In this document: piece after piece, positions 32,123 through 40,887 of the stretch
Position numbering within the stretch: the stretch's first letter is position 1
Layout of the letters: each line of letters starts with the position of its first letter
Program-made: the position numbers and the translations under genes
Notes under the pieces: model-generated
The model's input: only the letters and a program-made list of their open reading frames with translations
What the model was told of the DNA's origin: nothing
Databases searched by the model: none
Assembly: GCF_025564065.1 (NCBI RefSeq)
Contig: NZ_JAMGZK010000049.1
Location: forward strand, 161,991 to 225,990
Reading direction: 5' to 3'
Origin: Silvania hatchlandensis
GTDB taxonomy: Bacteria > Pseudomonadota > Gammaproteobacteria > Enterobacterales > Enterobacteriaceae
Length of the DNA stretch: 64,000 nt

Positions 32123-33016
32123 ATGAAGATCCTGGTAACCGGTGGCACCGGCCTGATTGGCCGTCATCTTATCCCGCGCCTGCAGGTGCTGGGCCACGAG
32201 GTCACGGTAGTCACGCGCAGCCCGGAGAAGGCGCGTCAGGTACTCGGGGCTGGCCTCGACATCTGGAAAGGGCTGACCGAGCATCAGGATCTTAACCCCT
32301 TTGACGCCGTCATTAACCTCGCGGGCGAACCGATCGCCGACAAGCGCTGGACCGAAGAGCAAAAGCAGCGGCTGTGCAACAGCCGCTGGAACATCACCCA
32401 GCGGCTGGTCGAGATGTTTCAGGCCAGCAGCGAGCCGCCCTCGGTTTTTATCTCTGGTTCAGCGGCAGGGTATTACGGTGATTTAGGGGAAGTGGTGGTA
32501 ACCGAAGAGGAGCCGCCGCACAACGAGTTTACCCATAAGCTGTGCGCCCGCTGGGAGCAAATCGCCTGTGGCGCGCAGAGCGATCACACCCGCGTGTGCC
32601 TGCTGCGCACCGGCGTGGTGCTGGCACCCAAAGGCGGTATTCTGGCGAAGATGCTGCCGGTATTTAAGCTGGGGCTCGGCGGCCCCATGGGGACCGGCCG
32701 CCAGTATCTGGCGTGGATCCATATCGACGACATGGTGAATGGCATTCTCTGGCTGCTGGATAACGACCTGCGCGGCCCGTTCAATATGGTGTCACCTTAC
32801 CCGGTCCGCAACGAACAGTTCGCCCATGCGCTGGGTCACGCTCTGCATCGCCCTGCTCTGGTCCGCGCGCCCGCTACCGCTATCCGCCTGATGATGGGGG
32901 AATCATCGGTGCTGGTGCTGGGTGGACAGCGCGCCCTGCCAAAGCGGCTGGAAGCGTCCGGGTTTGCGTTTCGCTGGTTTGATTTAGAAGAAGCCCTGGG
33001 AGATGTGGTAGGTTAA
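32123..33016 (+). CDS. yfcH: YfcH, SDR39U1-family NAD(P)-binding epimerase-like protein
   Basis: A 297-residue extended short-chain dehydrogenase-like protein. It starts with the Rossmann motif [16 protein letters not shown] and contains [14 protein letters not shown] and the active-site region [12 protein letters not shown], in which the YxxxK-type tyrosine is followed by family-specific sequence. The C-terminal DUF1731 segment ([13 protein letters not shown], then [16 protein letters not shown]) is present. The substrate is unknown in E. coli too. It starts 13 bases after folX, probably in the same transcript. Confidence 0.93.
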   Translation: MKILVTGGTGLIGRHLIPRLQVLGHEVTVVTRSPEKARQVLGAGLDIWKGLTEHQDLNPFDAVINLAGEPIADKRWTEEQKQRLCNSRWNITQRLVEMFQASSEPPSVFISGSAAGYYGDLGEVVVTEEEPPHNEFTHKLCARWEQIACGAQSDHTRVCLLRTGVVLAPKGGILAKMLPVFKLGLGGPMGTGRQYLAWIHIDDMVNGILWLLDNDLRGPFNMVSPYPVRNEQFAHALGHALHRPALVRAPATAIRLMMGESSVLVLGGQRALPKRLEASGFAFRWFDLEEALGDVVG

Positions 33017-33073
33017 GTTTCCCAGGGTGGCTATGTTAAATTGATGCATCTGAACCACGGAAAAGGCGTCACG

Positions 33074-33583
33074 ATGGCAACCATAACCACTCCCCGGCTT
33101 TCTCTTTCCCCTTTCGAGCCCTCTGACTGGGCTTTCTTTCGCCGGCTACGTGAAGCGCCTGAAATCATGCGCTATATGGCTGCTATCGCTTCAGAAAAAG
33201 AGACCCGACGCCTGTTTGCCGCCCGCCTGACTGCGCAGCATACGTTTGTGATTCGCCGCCATGATGATGCCACGCCGCTGGGGGATATCGGGCTGCAAAT
33301 CAGCGCCCAGTTTCCGCAGGAGGCCGATATTGGCTATACGGTGATCCCAGCCGCGCAAGGCCAGGGCATTGCCAGCGAGGCGCTGCGCGCAGTGTGCGAA
33401 TATGCTTTTATCCGGGCAGGTGTTACGGCAGTGAACACCTATGTGCTGGCGGATAACGGCGGCTCGGTGAGGGTACTAGAAAAAGCGGGATTTGTGCGTA
33501 CCCAGGTGCTGGAAAAAGCGTATGAGATTAACGGCGTGCGGTATGACGACTGGGTATATCGGCTTGCGGGTAGTGCGGCCTGA
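33074..33583 (+). CDS. GNAT-family N-acetyltransferase (RimJ/RimL-like)
   Basis: A 169-residue acetyltransferase of the RimJ/RimL type. The N-terminus TPRLSLSPFEPSDWAFFRRL is typical of that family, as is the acetyl-CoA motif A segment DIGYTVIPAAQGQGIASEAL (about 92-111), with Q-x-G-x-A in place of the common R/Q-x-x-G-x-G/A. NTYVLADNGGSVRVLEKAGF forms motif B. The substrate cannot be told. ATG 33074 follows GGAAAAGG by seven bases; an ATG at 33044 is less likely. E. coli K-12 has rpnB (yfcI) at this place, so this is a lineage-specific gene. Confidence 0.88.
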   Translation: MATITTPRLSLSPFEPSDWAFFRRLREAPEIMRYMAAIASEKETRRLFAARLTAQHTFVIRRHDDATPLGDIGLQISAQFPQEADIGYTVIPAAQGQGIASEALRAVCEYAFIRAGVTAVNTYVLADNGGSVRVLEKAGFVRTQVLEKAYEINGVRYDDWVYRLAGSAA

Positions 33584-33612
33584 TCCCCTCTCCCGCAGGG
33601 AGAGGGGATCAG
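33580..33612. repeat. 15-bp perfect hairpin, CCCTCTCCC family, between GNAT gene and hisP
   Basis: CTGATCCCCTCTCCC and GGGAGAGGGGATCAG pair perfectly over 15 bp with a GCA loop. The left arm starts inside the GNAT gene stop codon. On the minus strand it lies just after the hisP stop; an A-run follows on the plus strand but lies on the hisP side. It shares its core with the palindromes at 2170-2189 and 40863-40884 and may serve as terminator for both convergent genes. Confidence 0.8.
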
Positions 33613-33622
33613 CATAAAAAAA

Positions 33623-34399
33623 CTACTTCAACGACCCTTTCAGGAACTGTTGCAGACGTGCGCTTTTCGGATTGGCTAACACGTCATCCGGATGCCCCTG
33701 CTCTTCGATTTTACCCTGATGCAGGAAGATAACGTGGTTCGAGACGTTACGGGCAAAGCCCATCTCGTGGGTGACCACCACCATCGTTTTCCCCTCTTCG
33801 GCAAGCTGCTGCATAATGCGCAGCACTTCACCCACCAGCTCCGGGTCCAGCGCAGACGTCGGTTCGTCGAACAGCAGCACTTCCGGCTCCATCGCCAGCG
33901 CGCGGGCAATGGAGACACGCTGCTGCTGACCGCCGGACAGATGTACCGGGTATTTAATCTGCTGACGCTCGTCGATACCCACTTTCGCCAGATATTTTTC
34001 CGCACGCGTGCGGGCTTCCTGCTTGCTTAAGCCCAGCACCTGCACCGGGGCTTCCATCACGTTCTCCAGCACCGTCATGTGGCTCCAGAGGTTAAAGTGC
34101 TGGAACACCATGGTCAGGCGGGTGCGTAGCATCCGCAGCTGATGTTTATCTGCCACCTTCAGCTGGCCATCTTTATCACGCACCAGATTGATATTCTCAC
34201 CGCTGACCACAATCGAACCTTCGCTCGGCTTTTCGAGGAAGTTAATGCAGCGCAGGAAAGTACTTTTACCGGAGCCCGACGAGCCAATAATACTGATCAC
34301 ATCGCCCGCGTTAGCCTGCAGCGACACCCCTTTCAGCACTTCATGTTCGCCGTAGCGTTTATGCAAATCGATAACGTTTAGTTTGTTCTCAGCCATCAT
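33623..34399 (-). CDS. hisP: Histidine/LAO ABC transporter ATP-binding protein HisP
   Basis: A 258-residue ABC ATPase. Walker [10 protein letters not shown] is at 39-47, the Q-loop in MVFQHFNLW near 100, the signature [10 protein letters not shown] near 155, Walker [15 protein letters not shown] near 175 and the switch histidine in [11 protein letters not shown] near 210. It is nearly identical to E. coli/Salmonella HisP and energises import of histidine (via HisJ) and lysine, arginine and ornithine (via ArgT) through HisQM. It is the last gene of hisJQMP, six bases after hisM. Confidence 0.98.
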   Translation of the reverse strand: MMAENKLNVIDLHKRYGEHEVLKGVSLQANAGDVISIIGSSGSGKSTFLRCINFLEKPSEGSIVVSGENINLVRDKDGQLKVADKHQLRMLRTRLTMVFQHFNLWSHMTVLENVMEAPVQVLGLSKQEARTRAEKYLAKVGIDERQQIKYPVHLSGGQQQRVSIARALAMEPEVLLFDEPTSALDPELVGEVLRIMQQLAEEGKTMVVVTHEMGFARNVSNHVIFLHQGKIEEQGHPDDVLANPKSARLQQFLKGSLK

Positions 34400-34404
34400 A
34401 ATTC

Positions 34405-35118
34405 TCAGTGCGTCGAAGGTTTCACATGCTGCAACCAGCGTTTTTCCGCTTTCCGGAAAAGGCTAATCAGGACATAGGAGATAATTAAATACAGCACTGC
34501 GGCAATGCCGAATGCGGTAAACGGCTGATAGGTCGCCGAGTTAATATCACGGGCGATTTTCAGCAGATCCGGCACGGTGGCAGTAAAGGCCAGCGCGGTG
34601 GAGTGCAGCATTAAAATCACTTCATTGCTGTAAGCAGGCAGCGCGATGCGCAGCGCCGACGGCAAAATGATGCAGCGATAGAGTTTCACCGAAGAGAAGC
34701 CGTACGCGCGCGCCGCCTCAATTTCACCGTGTGGTACGGAGCGGATGGCGCCTGCAAAGATCTCGGTGGTATAGGCGCAGGTATTCAGCGTCAGCGCCAG
34801 CACGGTACAGTTCAGCCCGCTGCGGAAAAAGGCGTTTAGCAGATCGGTGCCTTTGACAATCTCCAGCGTGTACATCCCGGAATAGAACACCAGCAGCTGC
34901 ACGTACAGCGGCGTACCGCGAAAAATATAGGTGAACAGCCAGATGGGAAAGCGAATGTAGTTGTTGCTGGACACGCGGCCAATGGCGAGGAATATCGCCA
35001 GAACGCCGCCCATCACCACCGAGGAGATCAACAGCCAGAGGGTGATCGCCACGCCGGTAAAGCGGTAGCCGTCGGTCCACAGCAGTGATTTCCAGTACTC
35101 CTGAATAATCTCGATCAC
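34405..35118 (-). CDS. hisM: Histidine/LAO ABC transporter permease HisM
   Basis: A 237-residue inner-membrane permease of the His/Glu/Gln/Arg three-TMS-plus family. The cytoplasmic EAA loop is [20 protein letters not shown], near residue 145, and docks on HisP. It starts with GTG that overlaps the hisQ stop (GTGA), indicating coupling. It forms a heterodimeric channel with HisQ. Confidence 0.97.
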   Translation of the reverse strand: MIEIIQEYWKSLLWTDGYRFTGVAITLWLLISSVVMGGVLAIFLAIGRVSSNNYIRFPIWLFTYIFRGTPLYVQLLVFYSGMYTLEIVKGTDLLNAFFRSGLNCTVLALTLNTCAYTTEIFAGAIRSVPHGEIEAARAYGFSSVKLYRCIILPSALRIALPAYSNEVILMLHSTALAFTATVPDLLKIARDINSATYQPFTAFGIAAVLYLIISYVLISLFRKAEKRWLQHVKPSTH

Positions 35119-35801
35119 AGGTCAGCCCTCTTCACACCCACGGAATAGCGACGTTCAAGCAGCATCAGCACACCATTGGAGGCGGTGGTAAACACCAGAT
35201 AAATCACCCCACAAACGATGGCGAAGTAGAACGGCTCCCAGGTACTTTTGCCCGCCAGCTGCGTGGCTTTGACCACGTCTTCCAGTCCCAGCAGCGAGAC
35301 CAGCGCGGTGGCTTTGAGGATAACCTGCCAGTTATTACCAATCCCAGGCAGCGCAAAGCGCATCATGGCCGGAAACATGATTCGACGAAAGGTTTGCGAG
35401 GAGGTAAAACCGAAGGCGGTGGCCGCTTCGATATGCCCTCGTGGAACGGCGAGATACGCGCCGCGGAAGGTCTCGGTGAAATAGGCCCCGTAGATAAAGC
35501 CCAGAGTGATAATACCGGCCACCATCGGGTCGATATCAATCTGCGCCATCCCGATGGCATCGGTCAGGCTGTTGAGTGCGATTTGCAGACCATAAAAAAT
35601 CAACAGCATCAGTACCAGGTCAGGCACGCCACGAATAAGCGTGGTGTACCCTTCAAACAGCAGCGCCATCGCCCGGTTGGCCGACAGTTTAGCCCCTGCA
35701 CCCGCAAGGCCGATGAGCACCGCCAGCACCACAGAACTGAGTGCCAGTTCGAGGGTGACGATTGCGCCTTGTAAAATAACGCCAGAAAATCCGTACAGCA
35801 T
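35115..35801 (-). CDS. hisQ: Histidine/LAO ABC transporter permease HisQ
   Basis: A 228-residue permease, partner of HisM. The EAA loop HIEAATAFGFTSSQTFRRIM lies near residue 125. ATG 35801 gives MLYGFSGVILQGAIVTLELA, matching E. coli HisQ; an open frame from 35867 adds 22 residues that overlap the upstream hairpin and are not family-like. It follows hisJ after 83 bases containing a GC-rich hairpin. Confidence 0.97.
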   Translation of the reverse strand: MLYGFSGVILQGAIVTLELALSSVVLAVLIGLAGAGAKLSANRAMALLFEGYTTLIRGVPDLVLMLLIFYGLQIALNSLTDAIGMAQIDIDPMVAGIITLGFIYGAYFTETFRGAYLAVPRGHIEAATAFGFTSSQTFRRIMFPAMMRFALPGIGNNWQVILKATALVSLLGLEDVVKATQLAGKSTWEPFYFAIVCGVIYLVFTTASNGVLMLLERRYSVGVKRADL

Positions 35802-35840
35802 ACCGCCTGCCCTGTCGTGAGTGGTGAAACCGTGTCTTTT

Positions 35841-35861
35841 CCCCTCCCGCAACAGGAGGGG
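35841..35861 (-). other. hisJ-hisQ intercistronic hairpin
   Basis: CCCCTCC and GGAGGGG form a 7-bp stem with a seven-base loop, between hisJ and hisQ. In Salmonella the same gap holds a classic REP sequence that keeps hisJ mRNA more abundant than hisQMP mRNA. This shorter hairpin may do the same job. Confidence 0.6.
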
Positions 35862-35884
35862 TCGCACGTTATTTTGCGGGGCGA

Positions 35885-36667
35885 TTAACCGCCGTAAACA
35901 TCAAAGTCGAAGTACTTCTTCGCCAGTTTTTCGTACGTGCCGTCGGCGCGCATCTCTGCAAACGCCTTGTTCAGCGCTTCGCGCAGTTCGTTATCTTCTT
36001 TGCGCAGGCCCATACCGGTACCCACACCGAAGAGCTTCTCGTCTTTAATGGACGGGCCGCCGAACTTGTAATCTTTACCGACCGGCTGCTTCAGGAAGCC
36101 TTCGCTGGCAGCGACTTCGTCCTGGAACGCGGCGTCAATACGGCCTGCGGTCAGGTCGGCGTAAATATTTTCCTGGCCCTGATAGGAGACAATTTCGATC
36201 CCCTTCGGTGCCCAGTGTTCATTGCCAAAGGTCTCCTGGGTGGTGCCCTGCAGCACGCCCACACGCTTGCCTTTCAGCGACTCCAGCGTCGGTTGAATGT
36301 CAGCCGATTTCGCTACCACCAGACGCGAGTCTGCTGCATAGAGCTTGTCGGTGAAGGCAATCTCCTGCTGGCGTTTTTCGGTGATCGAGAGAGAAGACAT
36401 GATGGCGTCGATTTTTTTCGCTTTCAGCGACGGGATCAGCGCATCCAGAGGGTTTTCGACGAAGGTACACTCGGTTTTGATACGTTTGCACAGCTCTTTT
36501 GCCAAATCGATATCAAAACCCACCAGTTCGCCCTGCGCGTTCTTCGATTCGAAGGGGGCATAAGTTGGGTCAGTACCAATGCGAACTTTTTGCGGAATCG
36601 CTGCGAATGCCGCAGTAGCGCTGGAAAATGCCAGTGCCAGAGAAAGTGACAAAACCAATTTTTTCAT
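35885..36667 (-). CDS. hisJ: Periplasmic histidine-binding protein HisJ
   Basis: A 260-residue periplasmic solute-binding protein. It has a signal peptide (KK then a hydrophobic core, cleavage after A22 before AIPQKVRIG). It is a two-lobed SBP_bac_3 fold with the family signature [14 protein letters not shown] and the ligand-site segments [21 protein letters not shown] and [15 protein letters not shown] 36667 is supported by TTGAGGAT upstream; an ATG four codons earlier overlaps that site. It is a paralogue of ArgT next door, and delivers histidine to HisQMP. Confidence 0.97.
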   Translation of the reverse strand: MKKLVLSLSLALAFSSATAAFAAIPQKVRIGTDPTYAPFESKNAQGELVGFDIDLAKELCKRIKTECTFVENPLDALIPSLKAKKIDAIMSSLSITEKRQQEIAFTDKLYAADSRLVVAKSADIQPTLESLKGKRVGVLQGTTQETFGNEHWAPKGIEIVSYQGQENIYADLTAGRIDAAFQDEVAASEGFLKQPVGKDYKFGGPSIKDEKLFGVGTGMGLRKEDNELREALNKAFAEMRADGTYEKLAKKYFDFDVYGG

Positions 36668-36833
36668 ATCTATCCTCAACAGACTGTCTTCTTACGGGAT
36701 TTTTACGCCGACGGGGGTAGGGGTAATGTGCCATTAATCGCGCCAGCATGGCAAAAGATAATGCCCGACAAACGCAAAAAAGTGCATCATCCGTGCTTAA
36801 CTATTCACTTTGTAAGCAGCATGGCGCACGCAC

Positions 36834-36850
36834 TGCACCATCCTGGTTCA
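36834..36850. promoter_or_regulatory. NtrC-like binding site upstream of hisJ
   Basis: TGCACCATCCTGGTTCA matches the NtrC palindrome TGCACCA-N3-TGGTGCA at all but one position. It lies in the argT-hisJ gap, about 170 bases before hisJ. Nitrogen control of this transporter is known in enterics. Whether this copy acts on hisJ, on argT from downstream, or neither cannot be seen from sequence alone. Confidence 0.55.
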
Positions 36851-36864
36851 CAGTCAGCAGGATC

Positions 36865-36892
36865 GCACCATAACAGTGAGTCATTATGGTGC
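36865..36892 (-). other. argT downstream inverted repeat
   Basis: GCACCATAA and TTATGGTGC form a 9-bp stem around a ten-base centre, 17 bases after the argT stop. The arms also resemble NtrC half-sites (GCACCA/TGGTGC) but at a wider spacing. It may be an attenuating terminator between argT and hisJ; there is no strong T-run. Confidence 0.5.
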
Positions 36893-36909
36893 ACACCGCT
36901 CAGCCGTTG

Positions 36910-37692
36910 TTAGTCACCGTACACATTGAAATCGAAATATTTCTTCGCCAGTTTGTCGTAGGTGCCATCTTTACGCAGGTCAGTAAACGCTTTATCAAAC
37001 GCCGCTTTCAGCTCGGTGTCATCTTTGCGCAGACCAATCCCGGTGCCGTCCCCGAAGTATTTTTTGTCTTTAACTGCCGGGCCGGCAAAGGCAAACTCTT
37101 TGCCCGCAGGCTGCTTCAGGAAGCCTTCGCTGGCAGCGACTTCATCCTGGAATGCAGCATCCAGACGACCGGCGGACAGATCGGAATAAATCAGATCCTG
37201 GTTCTGATACGCCACCACATCGATGCCCTTCTCACGCCAGTTGGCGTTAGCATACCCTTCCTGGGTGGAGCCCTGCAGCACGCCCACATGCTTGCCTTTC
37301 AGCGAATCAATGGTCGGCTGGATCGGGGAACCTTTGGCGGCAATCAGACGGGAGTTCGCGGCGTACAGGGTTTCAGAGAAGGCAATCTCCTGCTGACGCT
37401 TTTCGGTAATCGAGAGCGAAGAGATAATCGCATCAATTTTCTTGGCTTTCAGGGACGGGATCAGCGCGTCAAAATCGCTGCCCACCCAGGTGCATTTCAC
37501 AGAGATGCGTTTGCACATCTCATTTCCCAGGTCGATATCAAAACCAACGAAGTCACCCTTCGCATCTTTCGATGAGAATGGCGCATAGGTTGCGTCAGTA
37601 CCGATACGTACGGTCTGTGGGAGCGCGGCATAGCTGCTTGCCGCTGCGCTTAATCCCACCAGCAAAGACAGAGCCAGAACCGTCTTCTTCAT
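36910..37692 (-). CDS. argT: Lysine/arginine/ornithine-binding periplasmic protein ArgT
   Basis: A 260-residue periplasmic binding protein with a signal peptide (cleavage about A22 before ALPQTVRIG) and the SBP_bac_3 fold. It is plainly a duplicate of HisJ, with many shared blocks such as [25 protein letters not shown] and [15 protein letters not shown]. It feeds basic amino acids to HisQMP. A sigma-54-type promoter lies 67 bases upstream. Confidence 0.96.
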   Translation of the reverse strand: MKKTVLALSLLVGLSAAASSYAALPQTVRIGTDATYAPFSSKDAKGDFVGFDIDLGNEMCKRISVKCTWVGSDFDALIPSLKAKKIDAIISSLSITEKRQQEIAFSETLYAANSRLIAAKGSPIQPTIDSLKGKHVGVLQGSTQEGYANANWREKGIDVVAYQNQDLIYSDLSAGRLDAAFQDEVAASEGFLKQPAGKEFAFAGPAVKDKKYFGDGTGIGLRKDDTELKAAFDKAFTDLRKDGTYDKLAKKYFDFNVYGD

Positions 37693-37758
37693 ACATTACC
37701 CTCAAGTGTCATGATTTTATTATGTAATAGGTTGTGTTGTGTGCTGCAGGCGATCTCT

Positions 37759-37774
37759 TGCAGGTCTTATGCCA
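37759..37774 (-). promoter_or_regulatory. Sigma-54 promoter for argT
   Basis: On the minus strand TGGCATAAGACCTGCA carries the -24 GG and -12 GC at the invariant 10-base separation, with TGGCA as in the consensus. It matches the nitrogen-regulated argT promoter known from Salmonella and E. coli. NtrC sites would be expected further upstream (37780-37960); I see no perfect one there. Confidence 0.85.
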
Positions 37775-37986
37775 GATTGCGAACATCGCAAAATTACGGC
37801 GTTAAATATGTTAACGAAAGGTTGCAAGATTGCCTTAATGGTGAAAGATAGCAGGTCTGCCAAACGAACCGCAGTAGTCAGAAAGGAAAAAACGAATTAA
37901 ATGTTGAGGATATGATCGCGGTTGCAGAATTGCCCTGAAACAGGGCAGCTTGCGGTTTTATGCACTCAGGCGGCGCATGCCGGGGC

Positions 37987-38556
37987 TCAGATGCCCTGCC
38001 AGCGGGCGAAGAGATCGGTCGGCAGCTGAATGTCGAACTGGTCAGTCACCCGATTCACGGTCTGATTAATCACATCATCCAGCGTCTGCGGACGATGATA
38101 AAACGCCGGAACGGGCGGCATGATCACCGCGCCCAGCTCGGCCGCCTGGGTCATCAGGCGCAGATGGCCTAAGTGCAGCGGGGTTTCACGTACGCACAGC
38201 ACCAGCTGGCGGCGCTCTTTTAGCACCACGTCAGCGGCACGGGTGACCAGGGTGTCGGTATAGCTGTGGACGATGCCGGAGAGCGTTTTAATCGAACAGG
38301 GCAGGATCACCATGCCCGCGGTTTTAAACGAGCCAGAAGAGATACTGGCGGCGATATCACGGGCATCATGTACCACATCCGCTAACGACTGAACATCACG
38401 CAGAGAATAATCGGTTTCGAGGGAGAGGGTCTGGCGCGCCGCCTGGCTCATCACCAGATGGGTTTCAACGTCGGTGACGTCACGCAATACCTGCAGCAAA
38501 CGCACGCCGTAAATCGCGCCGCTGGCCCCTGAGATCCCTACTATCAGTCGTTTCAT
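37987..38556 (-). CDS. ubiX: Flavin prenyltransferase UbiX
   Basis: A 189-residue flavoprotein that makes the prenylated FMN cofactor used by the UbiD decarboxylase in ubiquinone synthesis. The FMN-binding GISGASGAIYG is at 7-17. The conserved SSGSFKTAGMVILPCSIKTL segment and the C-terminal PVPAFYHRPQTLDD are intact. ATG 38556 matches the E. coli start; a longer frame to 38613 has no support. It follows purF by about 90 bases with a hairpin between. Confidence 0.96.
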   Translation of the reverse strand: MKRLIVGISGASGAIYGVRLLQVLRDVTDVETHLVMSQAARQTLSLETDYSLRDVQSLADVVHDARDIAASISSGSFKTAGMVILPCSIKTLSGIVHSYTDTLVTRAADVVLKERRQLVLCVRETPLHLGHLRLMTQAAELGAVIMPPVPAFYHRPQTLDDVINQTVNRVTDQFDIQLPTDLFARWQGI

Positions 38557-38613
38557 GATTATCGCCCTTTCCATAACTGGGCAGACTGTGCAGGATTTTG
38601 GCGGGAGTTGCAA

Positions 38614-38633
38614 GCGAGGGCGGACGCCCTCGC
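38614..38633 (-). terminator. Hairpin after purF
   Basis: GCGAGGGC and GCCCTCGC form an 8-bp stem with a four-base loop, 12 bases after the purF stop on the minus strand. The T-run is weak (TTGC), so termination may be partial and ubiX may receive read-through. Confidence 0.6.
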
Positions 38634-38645
38634 CTGTAAAGATGA

Positions 38646-40163
38646 TTAACCTTCGTTGTGCATCTCTAAGCTTTCGAGATCGTTCGCCATCTGCACGGCT
38701 TTCGCATCGTCGTTACGCAGGGAGTCGAGGTAATCGAGATACTGTTGATCCACATCTTTGGTGACGTAGATGCCGTTAAACACCGAGCACTCAAACTGCT
38801 GAATGTCCGGGTTCTCGGCGCGTACCGCGTCGATCAGATCGTTCAGATCCTGGAAAATCAGGCCGTCAGCACCGATGATCTGACGAATCTCGTCCACTTC
38901 ACGCCCGTGCGCAATCAGCTCGGTGGCGGTTGGCATATCGATACCGTACACGTTCGGGAAGCGAATTTCCGGTGCCGCTGAGGCCAGATAGACCTTCTTC
39001 GCACCCGCTTCACGGGCCATCTCGATAATCTGCTCTGAGGTGGTGCCACGCACAATGGAGTCATCCACCAGCAGCACGTTCTTATCACGGAACTCAGCGC
39101 GGTTGGCGTTCAGCTTACGGCGCACTGACTTACGGCGCAGCTGCTGGCCCGGCATGATAAAGGTGCGGCCAACGTAGCGGTTTTTCACAAAGCCCTGACG
39201 ATAAGGTTTACCCAGGATCCGCGCCATCTCCAGTGCGATATCGCAGGAGGTTTCCGGGATCGGGATGACCACATCGATATCCAGATCTTCCCACTCGCGG
39301 GCAATCTTCTGGCCAAGCTTAGTGCCCATGTTGACGCGGGCGCTGTAGACAGAGATTTTGTCGATGAAGGAGTCCGGACGAGCAAAGTACACGTACTCGA
39401 ACAGACACGGATTGCTGACCGGGTTTTCTGAACACTGACGGGTAAACAGCTGGCCTTTCTCAGTGATATAGACCGCTTCGCCAGGGGCGACATCACGCAG
39501 GAACTCAAAGCCCAGCGTATCCAGTGCCACGCTTTCAGAAGCCACCATATACTCGGTACGACCGTCGCCAATATCGCGCTTGCCCAGTACCAAAGGCCGA
39601 ATACCGTTCGGATCGCGGAAGGCGACCATACCGTGGCCGATAATCATCGCTACGCAGGCATAGGCTCCGCGGATCTGACGATTGGTGGCGGCAACGGCAG
39701 CAAAAATGTTGTCTGCTTCCAGCGGATAGTGACGGAAGTTATCCAGTTCGCTGGCAAAGATATTGAGCAGAATTTCAGAATCAGACGTGGTGTTAATGTG
39801 GCGACGCTTCTCTTCAAACAGCTTCTGACGCAGCTCATGCGCGTTGGTCAGGTTGCCATTATGGGCCAGCGTAATGCCATACGGTGAGTTAACGTAAAAC
39901 GGCTGAGCTTCAGAGGCGCTGGAACTGCCAGCGGTAGGGTAACGGACGTGACCAATACCCATATTACCTTGCAGACGCTGCATGTGGCGGGCTTCAAACA
40001 CATCATTTACCAGGCCGTTAGCCTTACGTAAACGGAAGCAGTTGTGTGCATCAATAGTGATGATACCCGCAGCATCCTGCCCACGGTGCTGAAGCACCGA
40101 TAATGCGTCATAAATAGACTGGTTTACCGGCATGAAACCGGCGATACCGACAATACCGCACAT
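38646..40163 (-). CDS. purF: Amidophosphoribosyltransferase PurF
   Basis: A 505-residue enzyme that starts purine synthesis by transferring glutamine amide nitrogen to PRPP. The N-terminal Ntn glutaminase has C2 ([10 protein letters not shown]), which becomes the catalytic N-terminus after Met removal. The C-terminal PRTase has the PRPP motif [17 protein letters not shown] near residue 365. Length and sequence match E. coli. It is 36 bases after cvpA and shares its PurR-controlled promoter. Confidence 0.98.
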   Translation of the reverse strand: MCGIVGIAGFMPVNQSIYDALSVLQHRGQDAAGIITIDAHNCFRLRKANGLVNDVFEARHMQRLQGNMGIGHVRYPTAGSSSASEAQPFYVNSPYGITLAHNGNLTNAHELRQKLFEEKRRHINTTSDSEILLNIFASELDNFRHYPLEADNIFAAVAATNRQIRGAYACVAMIIGHGMVAFRDPNGIRPLVLGKRDIGDGRTEYMVASESVALDTLGFEFLRDVAPGEAVYITEKGQLFTRQCSENPVSNPCLFEYVYFARPDSFIDKISVYSARVNMGTKLGQKIAREWEDLDIDVVIPIPETSCDIALEMARILGKPYRQGFVKNRYVGRTFIMPGQQLRRKSVRRKLNANRAEFRDKNVLLVDDSIVRGTTSEQIIEMAREAGAKKVYLASAAPEIRFPNVYGIDMPTATELIAHGREVDEIRQIIGADGLIFQDLNDLIDAVRAENPDIQQFECSVFNGIYVTKDVDQQYLDYLDSLRNDDAKAVQMANDLESLEMHNEG

Positions 40164-40199
40164 TCGACATTTCCTCGTTAAGCCACATCTCAGAACAGG

Positions 40200-40688
40200 T
40201 TACGTTCTGGGCAAAAAACTCGACGAGCTTTGCAGATAGTCAAAGAACCATCTGATGATAAAGCTGAACTGCGGGATCAGCTGCGATGTCTGCCAGTCTG
40301 CGCTCTTCGAGAACCCGGTAAAGGTATCCAGGAAGAACAGTATCGCGGCAACAATCAGCACACCTCGCAATGCACCAAAACAGATCCCCAGAACCCTGTC
40401 GGTTCCTGACAGACCGGTTTTTTCAACCAGCTGGCCAATCACATAGTTGACGATGGCGCCAACCAGTAGCGTCGCGATAAACAGCACCGCGATGGCAATC
40501 CCATTTCGTACCAGTTCATCTTCAAAGCCCGTGAACCAGACAGACAGGTAAGTGTAGTAATGACTGGCAACAAAGAAAGCACAACCCCATGTCACCAGCG
40601 ATAACGCTTCACGAACAAAGCCACGGATCAGGCTAACCAGACAGGAAAAACCTATCACCGCAATGATGGCGTAATCAATCCAGACCAT
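40200..40688 (-). CDS. cvpA: CvpA family inner-membrane protein
   Basis: A 162-residue membrane protein with four hydrophobic helices in the first 125 residues. E. coli CvpA is needed for colicin V production and has been linked to envelope stress and bile tolerance; its molecular role is unclear. The first helix begins directly at WIDYAIIAVIGFSCLVSLIRG. It is first in the cvpA-purF unit, after a PurR box. Confidence 0.95.
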   Translation of the reverse strand: MVWIDYAIIAVIGFSCLVSLIRGFVREALSLVTWGCAFFVASHYYTYLSVWFTGFEDELVRNGIAIAVLFIATLLVGAIVNYVIGQLVEKTGLSGTDRVLGICFGALRGVLIVAAILFFLDTFTGFSKSADWQTSQLIPQFSFIIRWFFDYLQSSSSFLPRT

Positions 40689-40744
40689 ATGTGTCCCACG
40701 ATTAAACGCCCTGTCATCCAGTTCGGGGCGAATTCTAACAGAAA

Positions 40745-40760
40745 AAGAAAACGTTTGCGT
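40745..40760. promoter_or_regulatory. PurR operator for cvpA-purF
   Basis: On the minus strand ACGCAAACGTTTTCTT is the full 16-base PurR palindrome, the sequence known from E. coli cvpA-purF. It lies 57 bases before the cvpA start and just downstream of the dedD terminator. Confidence 0.9.
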
Positions 40761-40782
40761 AGGGATTTCCTTCCCCCGCGTA

Positions 40783-40815
40783 AATAAAAAAAGCGCTGAA
40801 AAAATGCTCAGCGCC
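40783..40815 (-). terminator. dedD terminator
   Basis: On the minus strand GGCGCTGA pairs with TCAGCGCT around a short T-rich loop, followed by a run of seven T residues. It separates the accD-folC-dedD transcript from the PurR-controlled cvpA-purF unit. Confidence 0.85.
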
Positions 40816-40862
40816 GTTGACCGGTTGCGTCTCTCTGGACGCCTGCCTCTCCCTCACACCGG

Positions 40863-40884
40863 CCCTCTCCTGCCGGAGAAGGGG
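40863..40884. repeat. Imperfect CCCTCTCC/GGAGAAGGG hairpin
   Basis: CCCTCTCC, TGCC, GGAGAAGGG: one mismatch in the stem. It lies immediately after dedD and shares its core with the palindromes at 2170-2189 and 33580-33612. Confidence 0.55.
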
Positions 40885-40887
40885 ATA

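Noticed and set aside
37800..37870. A possible NtrC enhancer upstream of the argT sigma-54 promoter (TTGCCTTAATGGTG at about 37831)
   Set aside because: The half-sites are two bases too close for the NtrC palindrome and several positions fail; not strong enough to list.
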